The notes beneath the pieces are model-generated. The model was not told where the DNA came from, searched no databases, and worked only from the letters and a program-made list of their open reading frames with translations. DNA of 64,000 nt, taken from assembly GCF_011045095.1 (NCBI RefSeq), contig NZ_JAALDL010000002.1, positions 372,001-436,000 of the forward strand. The letters are read 5' to 3'. A program made the position numbers and the translations under genes. This stretch comes from Grimontia sedimenti. GTDB lineage: Bacteria > Pseudomonadota > Gammaproteobacteria > Enterobacterales > Vibrionaceae. This document shows positions 1-8,428 of this stretch, piece after piece; the first letter of the stretch is position 1, and each line of letters opens with the position of its first letter.

Positions 1-1
1 A

Positions 2-169
2 GTACATCAGGCTGAAATGGCGGATAACCTTAGAGAACAGGTGGTGACCATTCAGTCCCATGCGGAAGACACATCAACCAACGCCAACCAGACACAGGCC
101 ATCAGCGCGATGCTGAAAAACCTCGCCGATCAACTCGAGCAACTGATCGACCAATTCAAGTTGGCATAA
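2..169 (+). CDS. Methyl-accepting chemotaxis protein, C-terminal end (partial)
   Basis: The window opens inside this gene; only the last 55 codons are visible. The translation is a charged, Ala/Gln-rich helix (EMADNLREQVVTIQSHAED and following) ending in a Gln/Leu-rich heptad tail (LADQLEQLIDQFKLA). This is the look of the C-terminal coiled-coil arm of a bacterial chemoreceptor after the signalling hairpin. Such receptors pass ligand signals to CheA/CheW. The ligand-binding and hairpin regions lie outside the window, so the sensed signal cannot be inferred. A strong terminator follows 25 bp later. It could also be the tail of another coiled-coil protein, but the composition fits MCPs best. 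Confidence 0.6.
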   Translation, partial: VHQAEMADNLREQVVTIQSHAEDTSTNANQTQAISAMLKNLADQLEQLIDQFKLA

Positions 170-194
170 CCCAGCGAGCTCAGTCTTAAATATC

Positions 195-227
195 AAAGTC
201 CCGCAACCAAGGCGGGGCTTTGTCTTT
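195..227 (+). terminator. Rho-independent terminator of the chemoreceptor gene
   Basis: A 10-bp stem (AAAGTCCCGC / GCGGGGCTTT, one G-U type pair) with a 7-nt loop is followed by GTCTTT. It sits 25 bp after the chemoreceptor stop codon. Confidence 0.75.
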
Positions 228-369
228 CTGGCAGTATATCTTACCCACTATTGTCCCATTCGATGACTTGAACCCCAGGCTCAACCAGCCCAATAAAGCC
301 TTCGACATTTTTTCACACGCTTCGATTTATATCTAACGTTTAATCCTTTGAAGCAACGGACTGTTAGAA

Positions 370-924
370 ATGAAAAGCCGTATTCCCGAACAAAAATTCG
401 TTTCGGTTCCAATGACGTTGGCAGCATTACCCCTTATTTTTGCCGCAAGTTGTTACTCACAAGATGACTTCAACACTTATCAGCTAGATATCACAACGGA
501 AATTCTTACCGAAGGCGGCGTCGCCGCCGAGGATGAGTTATTGATTGGCGGTGAGTTTAGATATTTCTTTTTGCGCCAGTCACCTTTTCATTTGTACCTG
601 TCTTCCGGCTACCGTACAGACTCCGACGATGAAGGCAGTACTTTTGACATTTACAACGCTGACTTCGGCTCTCAGTGGGACTTTGGTTACTTCTGGGGAA
701 ACCGAGCATTTTTAGAAGCCGCAGTTGGGGCTGCTTACATTCAAGAGTCCTATGCCATTTCGCTCATCGACCGCAATGCTAGCAGTGACTTTGATGAATT
801 CACTTACAAAGCTGCTTTTGGACTGGGTGTTGAATGGCAAAACACAGTCGGAACCAAGCTCTTTATCAATCAATACGGCTCGGATTACCGCACACTCGGT
901 ATCAGCCTTTCCTATTCATTCTAA
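370..924 (+). CDS. Outer-membrane beta-barrel-like protein, unknown function
   Basis: A 184-aa protein with an N-terminal hydrophobic stretch (about residues 13-28, ending near AASCYSQ), consistent with export. The rest has alternating hydrophobic/polar strands rich in Tyr, Phe and Gly and ends in Phe (LSYSF), the typical C-terminal signature of outer-membrane barrels recognised by the BAM complex. No specific family is recognised. It lies 9 bp upstream of a di-haem peroxidase lipoprotein gene and probably shares its transcript. A periplasmic or outer-membrane partnership is plausible but is an inference from adjacency only. Confidence 0.6.
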   Translation: MKSRIPEQKFVSVPMTLAALPLIFAASCYSQDDFNTYQLDITTEILTEGGVAAEDELLIGGEFRYFFLRQSPFHLYLSSGYRTDSDDEGSTFDIYNADFGSQWDFGYFWGNRAFLEAAVGAAYIQESYAISLIDRNASSDFDEFTYKAAFGLGVEWQNTVGTKLFINQYGSDYRTLGISLSYSF

Positions 925-933
925 GAGGTATTC

Positions 934-2049
934 ATGATGAAAAGACTTTTTACCATGGTACTTCCACTTCTTCTAACAGCCTGTGGTGACGCCTCATTAG
1001 GTGGTAATGGGAACAACCCTCAAGTCGGAAGCTTGCCACTATCCATCATTGAGCCGGCAGACAATCCATCTACCAACGAAAAAATCGCTCTTGGCAGGAT
1101 GCTGTTCTGGGATCCGATTCTTTCAGGCAATGAAGATGTAGCTTGCGCCACCTGCCACCACCCGAATGTTGGCTATGGCGACAATCTCGATGTCAGCATG
1201 GGCGTCGGCGGCCTTGGTTTAGCCACAGAGCGCGTCTCTGGTGCGCTGGTGTTGCGTAATGCGCCCACCATTATCAACACGGCTTACAATGGGATTGACG
1301 AAGATGGCAACTACGACCCCAGTGCCACCGTGATGTTTTGGGATAACCGCTCAGTGTCTCTTGAAGCACAAGCGCTTGACCCTATCCGCTCTTTGGAAGA
1401 AATGCGCGGCGAGATGTTTACAGAAGAGGAGATCCTGCCAGAAGTCGTCTTCCGTCTCTCACAGAACTCAGAATATATTTCGATGTTTACCGACGCCTTT
1501 GGTGACAGCACGATTAACGAAGAGCGAATAGGTAAGGCCATCGCCGCTTTCGAGCGTTCTTTAATCGCCAATAACTCGCCTTTTGACCGCTATGCGAGGG
1601 GAGATAATTCAGCGCTCAGCCAACAACAAATCCAAGGGCTTAACGCCTTTATTGATGCCGGTTGTAATGCTTGTCATAGCGGCCCTATGTTCTCAGATTT
1701 TCAGCTTCATGAGTTACCCGTCGACAGCAACCACAAACTGGTTTCTGAAGGCATCAGCGACAATGGCGTCAACAACACATTCAGAACACCTAGTCTACGA
1801 AACGTTGAACTCACCGCGCCTTACATGCACAACGGCACAGTCAAAACGCTCCGTGAAGCCATCGTATTTTATGACGACATGGCGAACCCCGGTGGAGACC
1901 CTGATATTTCCCAACTGGACTTTGAGGATGTTGACGCTGAGACCATTGATGCGATTGAAGCCTTCCTTCGCTCGTTGACGGATCAAGATTTTGATAAATC
2001 GATTCCTGAATCTGTACCCAGTGGATTGAACCCGGGCGGCAACATCTAA
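934..2049 (+). CDS. Di-haem cytochrome c peroxidase / MauG-family lipoprotein
   Basis: 371 aa. The signal peptide has a lipobox (LLLTAC, Cys17), so the protein is probably lipid-anchored in the cell envelope. Two c-type haem sites are visible: CATCH at residues 71-75 and CNACH at 244-248, the spacing of the bacterial di-haem cytochrome c peroxidase / MauG superfamily. Members reduce hydrogen peroxide with electrons from small cytochromes or oxidise protein or organic substrates; which applies here cannot be told. Two adjacent ATG codons are possible starts behind AGAGGT. It follows the barrel-like gene by 9 bp and ends at a terminator, so the two look like a bicistronic unit. Confidence 0.85.
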   Translation: MMKRLFTMVLPLLLTACGDASLGGNGNNPQVGSLPLSIIEPADNPSTNEKIALGRMLFWDPILSGNEDVACATCHHPNVGYGDNLDVSMGVGGLGLATERVSGALVLRNAPTIINTAYNGIDEDGNYDPSATVMFWDNRSVSLEAQALDPIRSLEEMRGEMFTEEEILPEVVFRLSQNSEYISMFTDAFGDSTINEERIGKAIAAFERSLIANNSPFDRYARGDNSALSQQQIQGLNAFIDAGCNACHSGPMFSDFQLHELPVDSNHKLVSEGISDNGVNNTFRTPSLRNVELTAPYMHNGTVKTLREAIVFYDDMANPGGDPDISQLDFEDVDAETIDAIEAFLRSLTDQDFDKSIPESVPSGLNPGGNI

Positions 2050-2081
2050 CCGACAACCAGACCACAATATTGCAGTTTTGG

Positions 2082-2112
2082 CCCGGCGCTCTGCGCCGGG
2101 TCATAAGTTTTT
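2082..2112 (+). terminator. Rho-independent terminator after the peroxidase gene
   Basis: Perfect 8-bp GC stem (CCCGGCGC / GCGCCGGG) with a 3-nt loop. The U-run is delayed (TCATAAGTTTTT). Confidence 0.7.
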
Positions 2113-2240
2113 CTACTTATTCCTATATTTCTGCTGGTTTTTTCTTCGATCTCATCGCACCATGAAGCCTCGTTATTACTGCATCTTGAGGTAGCTCAGG
2201 TATGCGGGTAAACTTGCCAGTCCTAGTGCGAATTATCCTA

Positions 2241-2265
2241 ATCCGACGACTCTGAATCGTCGGAT
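2241..2265 (+). promoter_or_regulatory. Hairpin in the asnS 5' leader
   Basis: A perfect 9-bp inverted repeat (ATCCGACGA / TCGTCGGAT) with loop CTCTGAA ends about 10 bp before the asnS Shine-Dalgarno. No U-run follows, so it is not a standard terminator. It may be an operator or an RNA structure affecting initiation; the role is unknown. Confidence 0.4.
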
Positions 2266-2283
2266 ATTCTTCAACGGAGTTAG

Positions 2284-3693
2284 ATGCAAATTATGAACTA
2301 TGTGCCTGTAGCAGACGTCCTGCACGGCAAAGCGGCAGTAGACACAGAAGTCACTGTTCGCGGTTGGATCCGCACACGTCGTGATTCAAAAGCCGGTATT
2401 TCTTTCCTTGCCATTTATGACGGCTCTTGTTTTGACCCTATCCAGGCGGTTGTTCCTAATGAGCTGAATAATTACCAGGAAGAAGTATTGCGTCTTACCA
2501 CAGGCTGCTCTGTAGAAGTTACCGGTAAAGTGGTAGAAAGCCCGGGACAAGGTCAGGCATACGAACTGCAAGCAACTGACGTGAAAGTGGTTGGTTGGGT
2601 TGAAGATGCTGACACGTACCCAATGGCGAAAACCCGTCACTCGATTGAGTACCTGCGCGAAGTGGCTCACCTGCGCCCACGCACCAACGTCATTGGTGCA
2701 GTAGCACGTGTACGTAACTGTCTGGCACAAGCGATCCACCGCTTCTACCACGAGCAAGGTTACTTCTGGGTATCTGCTCCACTAATCACAGCGTCTGACG
2801 CTGAAGGTGCTGGTGAGATGTTCCGTGTTTCTACACTGGACATGGAAAACCTGCCTCGCACTGACAAAGGCGACGTTGATTACAACGAAGATTTCTTCGG
2901 TAAAGAAACCTTCCTGACCGTATCTGGTCAGTTGAACGCAGAAGCTTACGCTTGTGCGATCAGCAAAGTTTACACCTTCGGTCCTACTTTCCGTGCTGAA
3001 AACTCAAACACCAGCCGCCACCTTGCGGAGTTCTGGATGGTTGAGCCAGAAGTCGCGTTCGCAGAGCTGGACGATGTTGCGAAGCTGGCAGAAGACATGC
3101 TGAAGTTTGTGTTTAAAGCTGTGCTTGAAGAGCGCCGTGACGATATGGAATTCTTTGCTCAGCGTATCGACAAAGAAGCGATCACCCGTCTTGAGAAGTT
3201 TGTTGATTCTGACTTCGCTCAAGTGGATTACACCGATGCTATCGACATCTTGATCAAATCTGGCAAGAAGTTCGAATTCCCTGTTGAGTGGGGTATCGAT
3301 CTGGCATCTGAGCACGAGCGCTTCCTGGCTGAAGAACACTTCAACGCGCCAGTTATCGTCAAAAACTACCCGAAAGACATCAAAGCTTTCTACATGCGTT
3401 TGAATGACGACGGTAAAACTGTTGCTGCGATGGACGTTCTGGCACCTGGCATCGGCGAAATCATCGGTGGTGCACAGCGTGAAGAACGTCTGAATGTACT
3501 TGACGAGCGTATGCGCGCGATGAACATCGACCCAGAGCACATGAACTGGTATCGCGACCTGCGCCGTTACGGCACTGTGCCACACGCTGGTTTCGGTCTG
3601 GGCTTCGAGCGTCTGGTTTCTTACGTGACAGGTATGGGCAACGTTCGTGACGTTATTCCATTCCCACGTACCCCACGTAGCGCAAACTTCTAA
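2284..3693 (+). CDS. asnS: Asparaginyl-tRNA synthetase
   Basis: Class II aminoacyl-tRNA synthetase charging tRNA(Asn) with asparagine using ATP in the cytoplasm. The sequence shows the N-terminal OB-fold anticodon-binding domain ([16 protein letters not shown], about residues 20-40). It also has the class II motifs, including [17 protein letters not shown] (motif 2) and the C-terminal [15 protein letters not shown] (motif 3), and ends in RTPRSANF, very close to E. coli AsnS. The first ATG lies 4 nt after GGAG. An in-frame ATG at 2293 gives a 466-residue protein whose start aligns with E. coli AsnS, so it is a real alternative. The gene is monocistronic, with its own leader hairpin and terminator. 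Confidence 0.97.
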   Translation: MQIMNYVPVADVLHGKAAVDTEVTVRGWIRTRRDSKAGISFLAIYDGSCFDPIQAVVPNELNNYQEEVLRLTTGCSVEVTGKVVESPGQGQAYELQATDVKVVGWVEDADTYPMAKTRHSIEYLREVAHLRPRTNVIGAVARVRNCLAQAIHRFYHEQGYFWVSAPLITASDAEGAGEMFRVSTLDMENLPRTDKGDVDYNEDFFGKETFLTVSGQLNAEAYACAISKVYTFGPTFRAENSNTSRHLAEFWMVEPEVAFAELDDVAKLAEDMLKFVFKAVLEERRDDMEFFAQRIDKEAITRLEKFVDSDFAQVDYTDAIDILIKSGKKFEFPVEWGIDLASEHERFLAEEHFNAPVIVKNYPKDIKAFYMRLNDDGKTVAAMDVLAPGIGEIIGGAQREERLNVLDERMRAMNIDPEHMNWYRDLRRYGTVPHAGFGLGFERLVSYVTGMGNVRDVIPFPRTPRSANF

Positions 3694-3710
3694 TCCATTT
3701 TGGTTTTTTA

Positions 3711-3738
3711 AAAAGGTCGCGAAAGCGGCCTTTTTTGT
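3711..3738 (+). terminator. Rho-independent terminator of asnS
   Basis: Stem AAAAGGTCGC / GCGGCCTTTT (one G-U type pair) with a GAAA tetraloop, followed by TTTTGT. Confidence 0.85.
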
Positions 3739-4009
3739 CTGTAATTTTTCTTCATCTGGCGCACGAGATTTTCATCTTCTCTGGCACGTCCGACTCCCCT
3801 TCTCATGGGTGTTTCAGGATTTTGTGTCACTCCTCCAAAACTTGTCTGTCCCGCATCACGCCAATAAGAAAAGATAGAGAAATAGAGGCTTTATTGTCAT
3901 CCAGTAGCCAAGTGATAGCTAATCGTAAAAAATCCTTAAATTTCCGTTTTATTACGATCAGCCAAATGTTATAAAAAAAGAAAGTTACTAACGCCATGGA
4001 TGAACGAAG

Positions 4010-5203
4010 ATGTTTGAAAAAATTGCTGCGGCTCCCGCCGACCCTATTCTAGGCCTAACCGAAGAATTCAAAGCCGATACCCGTGCTGAGAAAATCAATT
4101 TGGGTGTAGGTATTTACAAGGATGAATCCGGAAACACCCCTGTTCTGGCAACCGTTAAAAAAGCAGAAGCTGTTCTGCTGGAAAACGAAACCACCAAATC
4201 TTATCTGGCGATTCCAGGTACCCCTGAATACGGTCTGGCAGTGCAAAAACTGCTGTTCGGCGCTGATGCTCCAGTAATCGCAGACAAACGTGCACAAACT
4301 GCACAAGCTCCGGGTGGTACCGGTGCTCTTCGTCTGGCGGCGGAATTCATCAAACGCCAACTTGGCGAAGTGAAAGTTTGGGTGAGCAACCCAACTTGGG
4401 CAAACCACAATGGCGTATTCGCAGCGGCAGGTCTGGAAGTCGCACAGTACAGCTACTACAACGCAGAAACCAAAGACATGGACTTTGATGCCATGCTGGC
4501 TGACCTGCAAACCGCAAATGCTGGTGATGTTGTGCTTCTGCACGGCTGCTGCCACAACCCAACCGGTATCGACCCAGATGCTGGCCAATGGCAACAACTG
4601 GCAGCACTGGTGAAAGAAAAAGGTCTTCTGCCTCTGTTTGACTTCGCTTACCAAGGTTTTGCAAAAGGCGTTGAAGAAGATGCTGCAGGTCTGCGTATTT
4701 TTGCAGAAAGCTGCTCAGAGCTTCTGGTCGCAAGTTCATTCTCGAAAAACTTCGGTCTTTACAATGAGCGTGTTGGTGCATTCACACTGGTCGGTCAATC
4801 TGCTGAACAAGCAGCAACTGCATTCAGCCAAGTGAAGAGCATTGCACGTGTTATCTACTCTAACCCACCAGCGCACGGCGCTGCGGTTGTGACTGTTATC
4901 CTGAACGATGCCACACTGCGTGCAGAGTGGGAGCAGGAAGTGGCAGACATGCGTGTTCGCATTCAGGCGATGCGCGAACTGTTTGTAGCGACCTTGAAAG
5001 AAGAAGGTGTAGACAGCGACTTCAGCTTCATCGAACGTCAAAACGGCATGTTCTCTTTCTCCGGCCTGACCAAAGAACAAGTGAACCAACTGAAAGAAGA
5101 GTTCGGTGTTTACATTGTTGGCTCTGGTCGAATCAGCGTCGCTGGTATGACCCGCTCAAACATGGGCCCACTATGTAAAGGTATCGCTGCTGTTCTGAAA
5201 TAA
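4010..5203 (+). CDS. aspC: Aspartate (aromatic) aminotransferase
   Basis: 397 aa, a PLP-dependent class I aminotransferase that interconverts aspartate/2-oxoglutarate and oxaloacetate/glutamate and usually also acts on aromatic amino acids. It matches E. coli AspC across its length: N-terminus [39 protein letters not shown] (PLP-contacting Asn/Pro), FDFAYQGFA, and the Schiff-base lysine in [13 protein letters not shown] (Lys246). The C-terminus has the substrate arginine region (GRISVAGM). It stands alone between asnS and a shared terminator with the convergent folE. The 270 bp upstream show no clear operator. Confidence 0.95.
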   Translation: MFEKIAAAPADPILGLTEEFKADTRAEKINLGVGIYKDESGNTPVLATVKKAEAVLLENETTKSYLAIPGTPEYGLAVQKLLFGADAPVIADKRAQTAQAPGGTGALRLAAEFIKRQLGEVKVWVSNPTWANHNGVFAAAGLEVAQYSYYNAETKDMDFDAMLADLQTANAGDVVLLHGCCHNPTGIDPDAGQWQQLAALVKEKGLLPLFDFAYQGFAKGVEEDAAGLRIFAESCSELLVASSFSKNFGLYNERVGAFTLVGQSAEQAATAFSQVKSIARVIYSNPPAHGAAVVTVILNDATLRAEWEQEVADMRVRIQAMRELFVATLKEEGVDSDFSFIERQNGMFSFSGLTKEQVNQLKEEFGVYIVGSGRISVAGMTRSNMGPLCKGIAAVLK

Positions 5204-5222
5204 TCTGGAACGGTAGAGACAG

Positions 5223-5250
5223 AAAAAGCGCCAATCGGCGCTTTTTCTTT
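5223..5250. terminator. Bidirectional terminator between aspC and folE
   Basis: Perfect stem AAAAAGCGCC / GGCGCTTTTT with loop AATC. A-run and T-run flank the GC core, so it can serve both convergent genes. Confidence 0.85.
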
Positions 5251-5278
5251 TTGATCTGCTTTTTACCAACCAGCTTTG

Positions 5279-5935
5279 TCAGCCGATGCCGTGAAGAAAC
5301 TCAGCACGGGTTGAAGCATTCGATTTAAATATGCCACCCAAAGCAGTTGTCGTGGTCGCACTGGTAGCATCCATAACACCACGTGCTTTCACACAGTAGT
5401 GAGTAGCATTCATGTGAACTGCTACGTTGTCGGTTTCCAACAGTGTTTGCAGAGCCACCAAGATTTGACGCGTTAAACGCTCCTGAACTTGTGGGCGCTG
5501 GGAAAAGAAACGCACGATGCGGTTAATCTTTGAAAGGCCGATAATCTTGTTCTTTGGCAGATAGGCCACAGTACATTTGCCGTCTATCGTCACTAAGTGG
5601 TGCTCACAGGTACTGGTCAACGTAATGTCTTTCACCCGCACCATCTCGTCACAGCCCATCTTGTTGTCGATAACTGTAATTTTTGGGAAGTTGGTGTAAT
5701 CCAGGCCAGAAAAGACCTCATCCACATACATTTTTGCTATGCGGATCGGTGTTTCGGTCAAGCTGTCATCTTCCAAGTCGAGATCCATTGCAGTCAGGAT
5801 CTCGCGCATGTGGTATTCGATTTTCTCTTTCTTCTCTTGGGCGGTCATAGACGAACCGGCCTGCATCGGAGTCTCAATGCCACGTGCTATCAGCGCCTCA
5901 CGGACTCGTTTTGCAGAATCGCTCAATGCTGTCAT
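5279..5935 (-). CDS. folE: GTP cyclohydrolase I
   Basis: Converts GTP to 7,8-dihydroneopterin triphosphate, the first step of tetrahydrofolate (and pterin) synthesis. With the start chosen here (218 aa, [10 protein letters not shown]) the zinc ligands fall at Cys110, His113 (TSTCEHH) and Cys181 (HYCVKARG), exactly the E. coli numbering. The hallmark GLSKINRIV and [10 protein letters not shown] segments are present. An ATG two codons upstream (5941) abuts the AGGA, whereas this ATG sits about 7 nt from it, so this start is preferred. It is transcribed convergently to aspC and divergently from moeA. Confidence 0.95.
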   Translation of the reverse strand: MTALSDSAKRVREALIARGIETPMQAGSSMTAQEKKEKIEYHMREILTAMDLDLEDDSLTETPIRIAKMYVDEVFSGLDYTNFPKITVIDNKMGCDEMVRVKDITLTSTCEHHLVTIDGKCTVAYLPKNKIIGLSKINRIVRFFSQRPQVQERLTRQILVALQTLLETDNVAVHMNATHYCVKARGVMDATSATTTTALGGIFKSNASTRAEFLHGIG

Positions 5936-6279
5936 AGTCATTCCTCGGATCGTTCCAATGTTATAGTTTTATTTATTACTCGCCTTTTGAGGACAAGGAT
6001 CAATGTGCTGTCAGAATTTTGAAGCATAACGTTAATAGTAGGAAAATTACACCTCGAATTGCGTGTGGGCATTAGTTTCCGCCCACAAAGTTTGCGATAA
6101 TACCGCCTTTCTTCTACGAGCTGGGCGGAATACGCTCTGACATAAATCTCGTTGCCCCGATGGCGAGAGCCATATGTACATCTCTACATAGAGATCATAG
6201 GCTAAGCATCAAAGTCACGTCATATGACCTGACATTCGCAATCGGCTACAGTATTCAAAAATCGAAAGAGAGTTTTTAT
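5936..6279. other. folE-moeA divergent intergenic region
   Basis: 344 bp that must hold both promoters. A 7-bp inverted repeat TGTGGGC / GCCCACA (6064-6070 and 6081-6087) with a 10-nt loop is the only clear structure. No molybdenum-cofactor riboswitch could be recognised. An in-frame extension upstream of moeA (to about 6160) is open but lacks homology-like features and is treated as leader. Confidence 0.4.
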
Positions 6280-7515
6280 ATGGGTTGCTGCGACACGCCG
6301 GGATTGATGCCCGTTTCTGAGGCCATTACCACCCTTCTGGACAACACAACACCGCTGACAGAAACAGAAGTGGTCTCTCTCGTGAATGCGCAAAACCGCA
6401 TTACCGCGGAAGACATCCGCTCACCGCTAAACGTGCCACCTTTTGCTAACTCTGCCATGGATGGATACGCACTTCGTACCAGCGATTTGGGAGAATCCCA
6501 CACCTTGACGTTGGCAGGCAAATCATTTGCCGGTGTGCCATTTGAAGGCGAATGGCCAACAGGCAGTTGTATCCGCATTATGACAGGCGCAGAAGTACCG
6601 GAAGGTGCGGACGCAGTTATCATGCAAGAACAAACGACAGTTGAAGGCGACCAGATCACTTTTACCGCATCTGCAGAACCACAGCAAAACATCCGCCCTA
6701 TTGGTGATGATGTAAAAGCAGGTGACGTTGTTATTCCAAAAGGCACGCTGCTAACACCACGCGAAGTGCCAATGCTGGCGACACTGGGCATTGCTGACGT
6801 TACTGTTATACGCCGCCCAAAAGTCGCCTTTTTCTCGACAGGTGATGAATTACGTCAGGTGGGTGAAACACTGGGCAAAGGTGAAATCTACGACAGCAAC
6901 CGCTATACCATTCGCGCCATGCTCGAGAAGATGCATTGCGAAGCCATTGATCTCGGTGTAATTCCTGATTGTCCCAACCAACTTCGCGAGGCTTTCCTTA
7001 AAGCAGCAACTGAAGCCGATGTCATTGTGACTTCGGGTGGTGTCAGCGTGGGTGAAGCCGATTACACCAAAGACATTCTGGATCAGGAAGGCGAAGTCGG
7101 GTTCTGGAAAATCGCCATTAAGCCAGGGAAACCTTTTGCCTTCGGTAAAGTAAAGAATGCCCTCTTCTGCGGTCTGCCAGGTAACCCGGTTTCAGTGCTA
7201 GTAACGCTGCACGTCTTGGTTCAGCCGCTATTGGCAAAATTGGCAGGCCATACACAGTGGCAACCTTCAATTACGCTAAAAGCCAAAGCCGAAACCCGCT
7301 TCAAGAAAGCACCTGGTCGTGCAGATTATCAACGTGCAATTTATCGCACGGATGAAAATGGCGATTTATTGGTTTCAACAACGGGCAATCAAGGTTCAGG
7401 TGCATTCAGTTCTCTGTCTCTCGCGAACTGTTTCGCGGTACTTGAACAAAGCCGTGGTCATGTAGAAGTGGGCGAAACCGTCACCATTGAACCTTTTAAT
7501 GCTGTGTTGAACTGA
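6280..7515 (+). CDS. moeA: Molybdopterin molybdenumtransferase MoeA
   Basis: 411 aa. Inserts molybdate into adenylylated molybdopterin in the last step of molybdenum-cofactor synthesis. Typical MoeA blocks are present: PPFANSAMDGYA (about residues 55-66), AGKSFAG, IRIMTGAEVPEGADAV, the MogA-like domain with STGDEL, IYDSNR and TSGGVSVGEADYTKD, then GLPGNPVSVLV and the C-terminal domain IV. The start MGCCDTPGLMPV is the one seen in Vibrio MoeA proteins as I know them and has AGAGAG 8 nt upstream. moeB begins 7 bp after the stop codon, forming the conserved moeAB operon. Confidence 0.95.
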   Translation: MGCCDTPGLMPVSEAITTLLDNTTPLTETEVVSLVNAQNRITAEDIRSPLNVPPFANSAMDGYALRTSDLGESHTLTLAGKSFAGVPFEGEWPTGSCIRIMTGAEVPEGADAVIMQEQTTVEGDQITFTASAEPQQNIRPIGDDVKAGDVVIPKGTLLTPREVPMLATLGIADVTVIRRPKVAFFSTGDELRQVGETLGKGEIYDSNRYTIRAMLEKMHCEAIDLGVIPDCPNQLREAFLKAATEADVIVTSGGVSVGEADYTKDILDQEGEVGFWKIAIKPGKPFAFGKVKNALFCGLPGNPVSVLVTLHVLVQPLLAKLAGHTQWQPSITLKAKAETRFKKAPGRADYQRAIYRTDENGDLLVSTTGNQGSGAFSSLSLANCFAVLEQSRGHVEVGETVTIEPFNAVLN

Positions 7516-7522
7516 GGAAAGC

Positions 7523-8272
7523 GTGGATATTCTCTCTCCTGAAGAAGAACTCAGATATAACCGTCAGATCATTCTGCGTCAGTTTGATTTTGACGGTCAG
7601 GAAGCGCTCAAGGAAGGCAGTATTCTGGTATTGGGTGCAGGCGGCCTTGGCTGTGCTGCGACTCAATATCTTGCTGCTGCAGGGGTCGGGAAACTGACCC
7701 TGATAGACGATGACGTCGTTGAATTGTCTAACCTGCAGCGCCAAGTCCTCCACAGTGACAGCACTATCGGCGAGCTCAAAGTCGAGTCAGCGGCATCCAG
7801 CCTTCGTCAACTTAACCCGCATGTTGTGATTAATACCATTGCCAAGCGGTTAGATGACGATTCGCTTCGCCACTTGATTGCACAACATCATTTGGTAATG
7901 GATTGCTCCGACAATATCGAAACCCGCAACCAGTTGAACCGTCTTTGTTTTGAAGTGAAAAAGCCATTGGTCAGTGGTGCTGCTATTCGTCTTGAAGGAC
8001 AAGTTGCAGTGTTCACCTATGGTGATCAAGAACCCTGTTATCAGTGCCTCAGCGCCCTGTTCGGCGAGCAAGCTTTAAGCTGCGTTGAAGCGGGGATTTT
8101 GAGCCCAGTAGTAGGCATTATCGGTGCTTGCCAGGCACTGGAAGCGATAAAACTGTTATCAGGATTTGCGCCTGCCCCAACAGGCAAGGTTATGCTGTAT
8201 GACGCCATGAGCAGCGAATGGCGAAACTTCAACTTGCCCAAGTATCCAACCTGCACTGTCTGCAATAGTTAA
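7523..8272 (+). CDS. moeB: Molybdopterin-synthase adenylyltransferase MoeB
   Basis: 249 aa, E1-like enzyme that adenylates the C-terminus of MoaD so that it can be thiocarboxylated. Visible features: nucleotide-binding GAGGLG (38-43), DDDVVELSNLQRQ, the DCSDN loop, zinc cysteine pairs C172/C175 and C244/C247, and Cys187 in SCVEAGILSP. It starts at GTG behind GAGGAAA, 7 bp after moeA, so the two are co-transcribed and probably translationally linked. No terminator with a U-run follows; an inverted repeat GCTGCCT / AGGCAGC (8343-8366) lies downstream. Confidence 0.95.
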   Translation: MDILSPEEELRYNRQIILRQFDFDGQEALKEGSILVLGAGGLGCAATQYLAAAGVGKLTLIDDDVVELSNLQRQVLHSDSTIGELKVESAASSLRQLNPHVVINTIAKRLDDDSLRHLIAQHHLVMDCSDNIETRNQLNRLCFEVKKPLVSGAAIRLEGQVAVFTYGDQEPCYQCLSALFGEQALSCVEAGILSPVVGIIGACQALEAIKLLSGFAPAPTGKVMLYDAMSSEWRNFNLPKYPTCTVCNS

Positions 8273-8428
8273 CACCACCACCTTGATTTGCTGACACTTT
8301 TCTCAATATCGACAAATCTCTACTACATTTATAACAGTTTATGCTGCCTAGGCATATCGAGGCAGCCCTAACCTCCTTGCAAGGGTCTTTTGACCTTAGT
8401 ATTTCACCGCGGGCGAAGTGATAGGACG

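Noticed and set aside
5942-6279. Molybdenum-cofactor riboswitch before moeA
   Set aside because: I looked for the conserved core and P-stems and could not identify them; only one 7-bp inverted repeat is present.
6160-6279. Upstream extension of moeA by 40 codons
   Set aside because: The extension has no MoeA-like sequence, whereas the ATG at 6280 starts with the MGCCD-type N-terminus and has a ribosome site.
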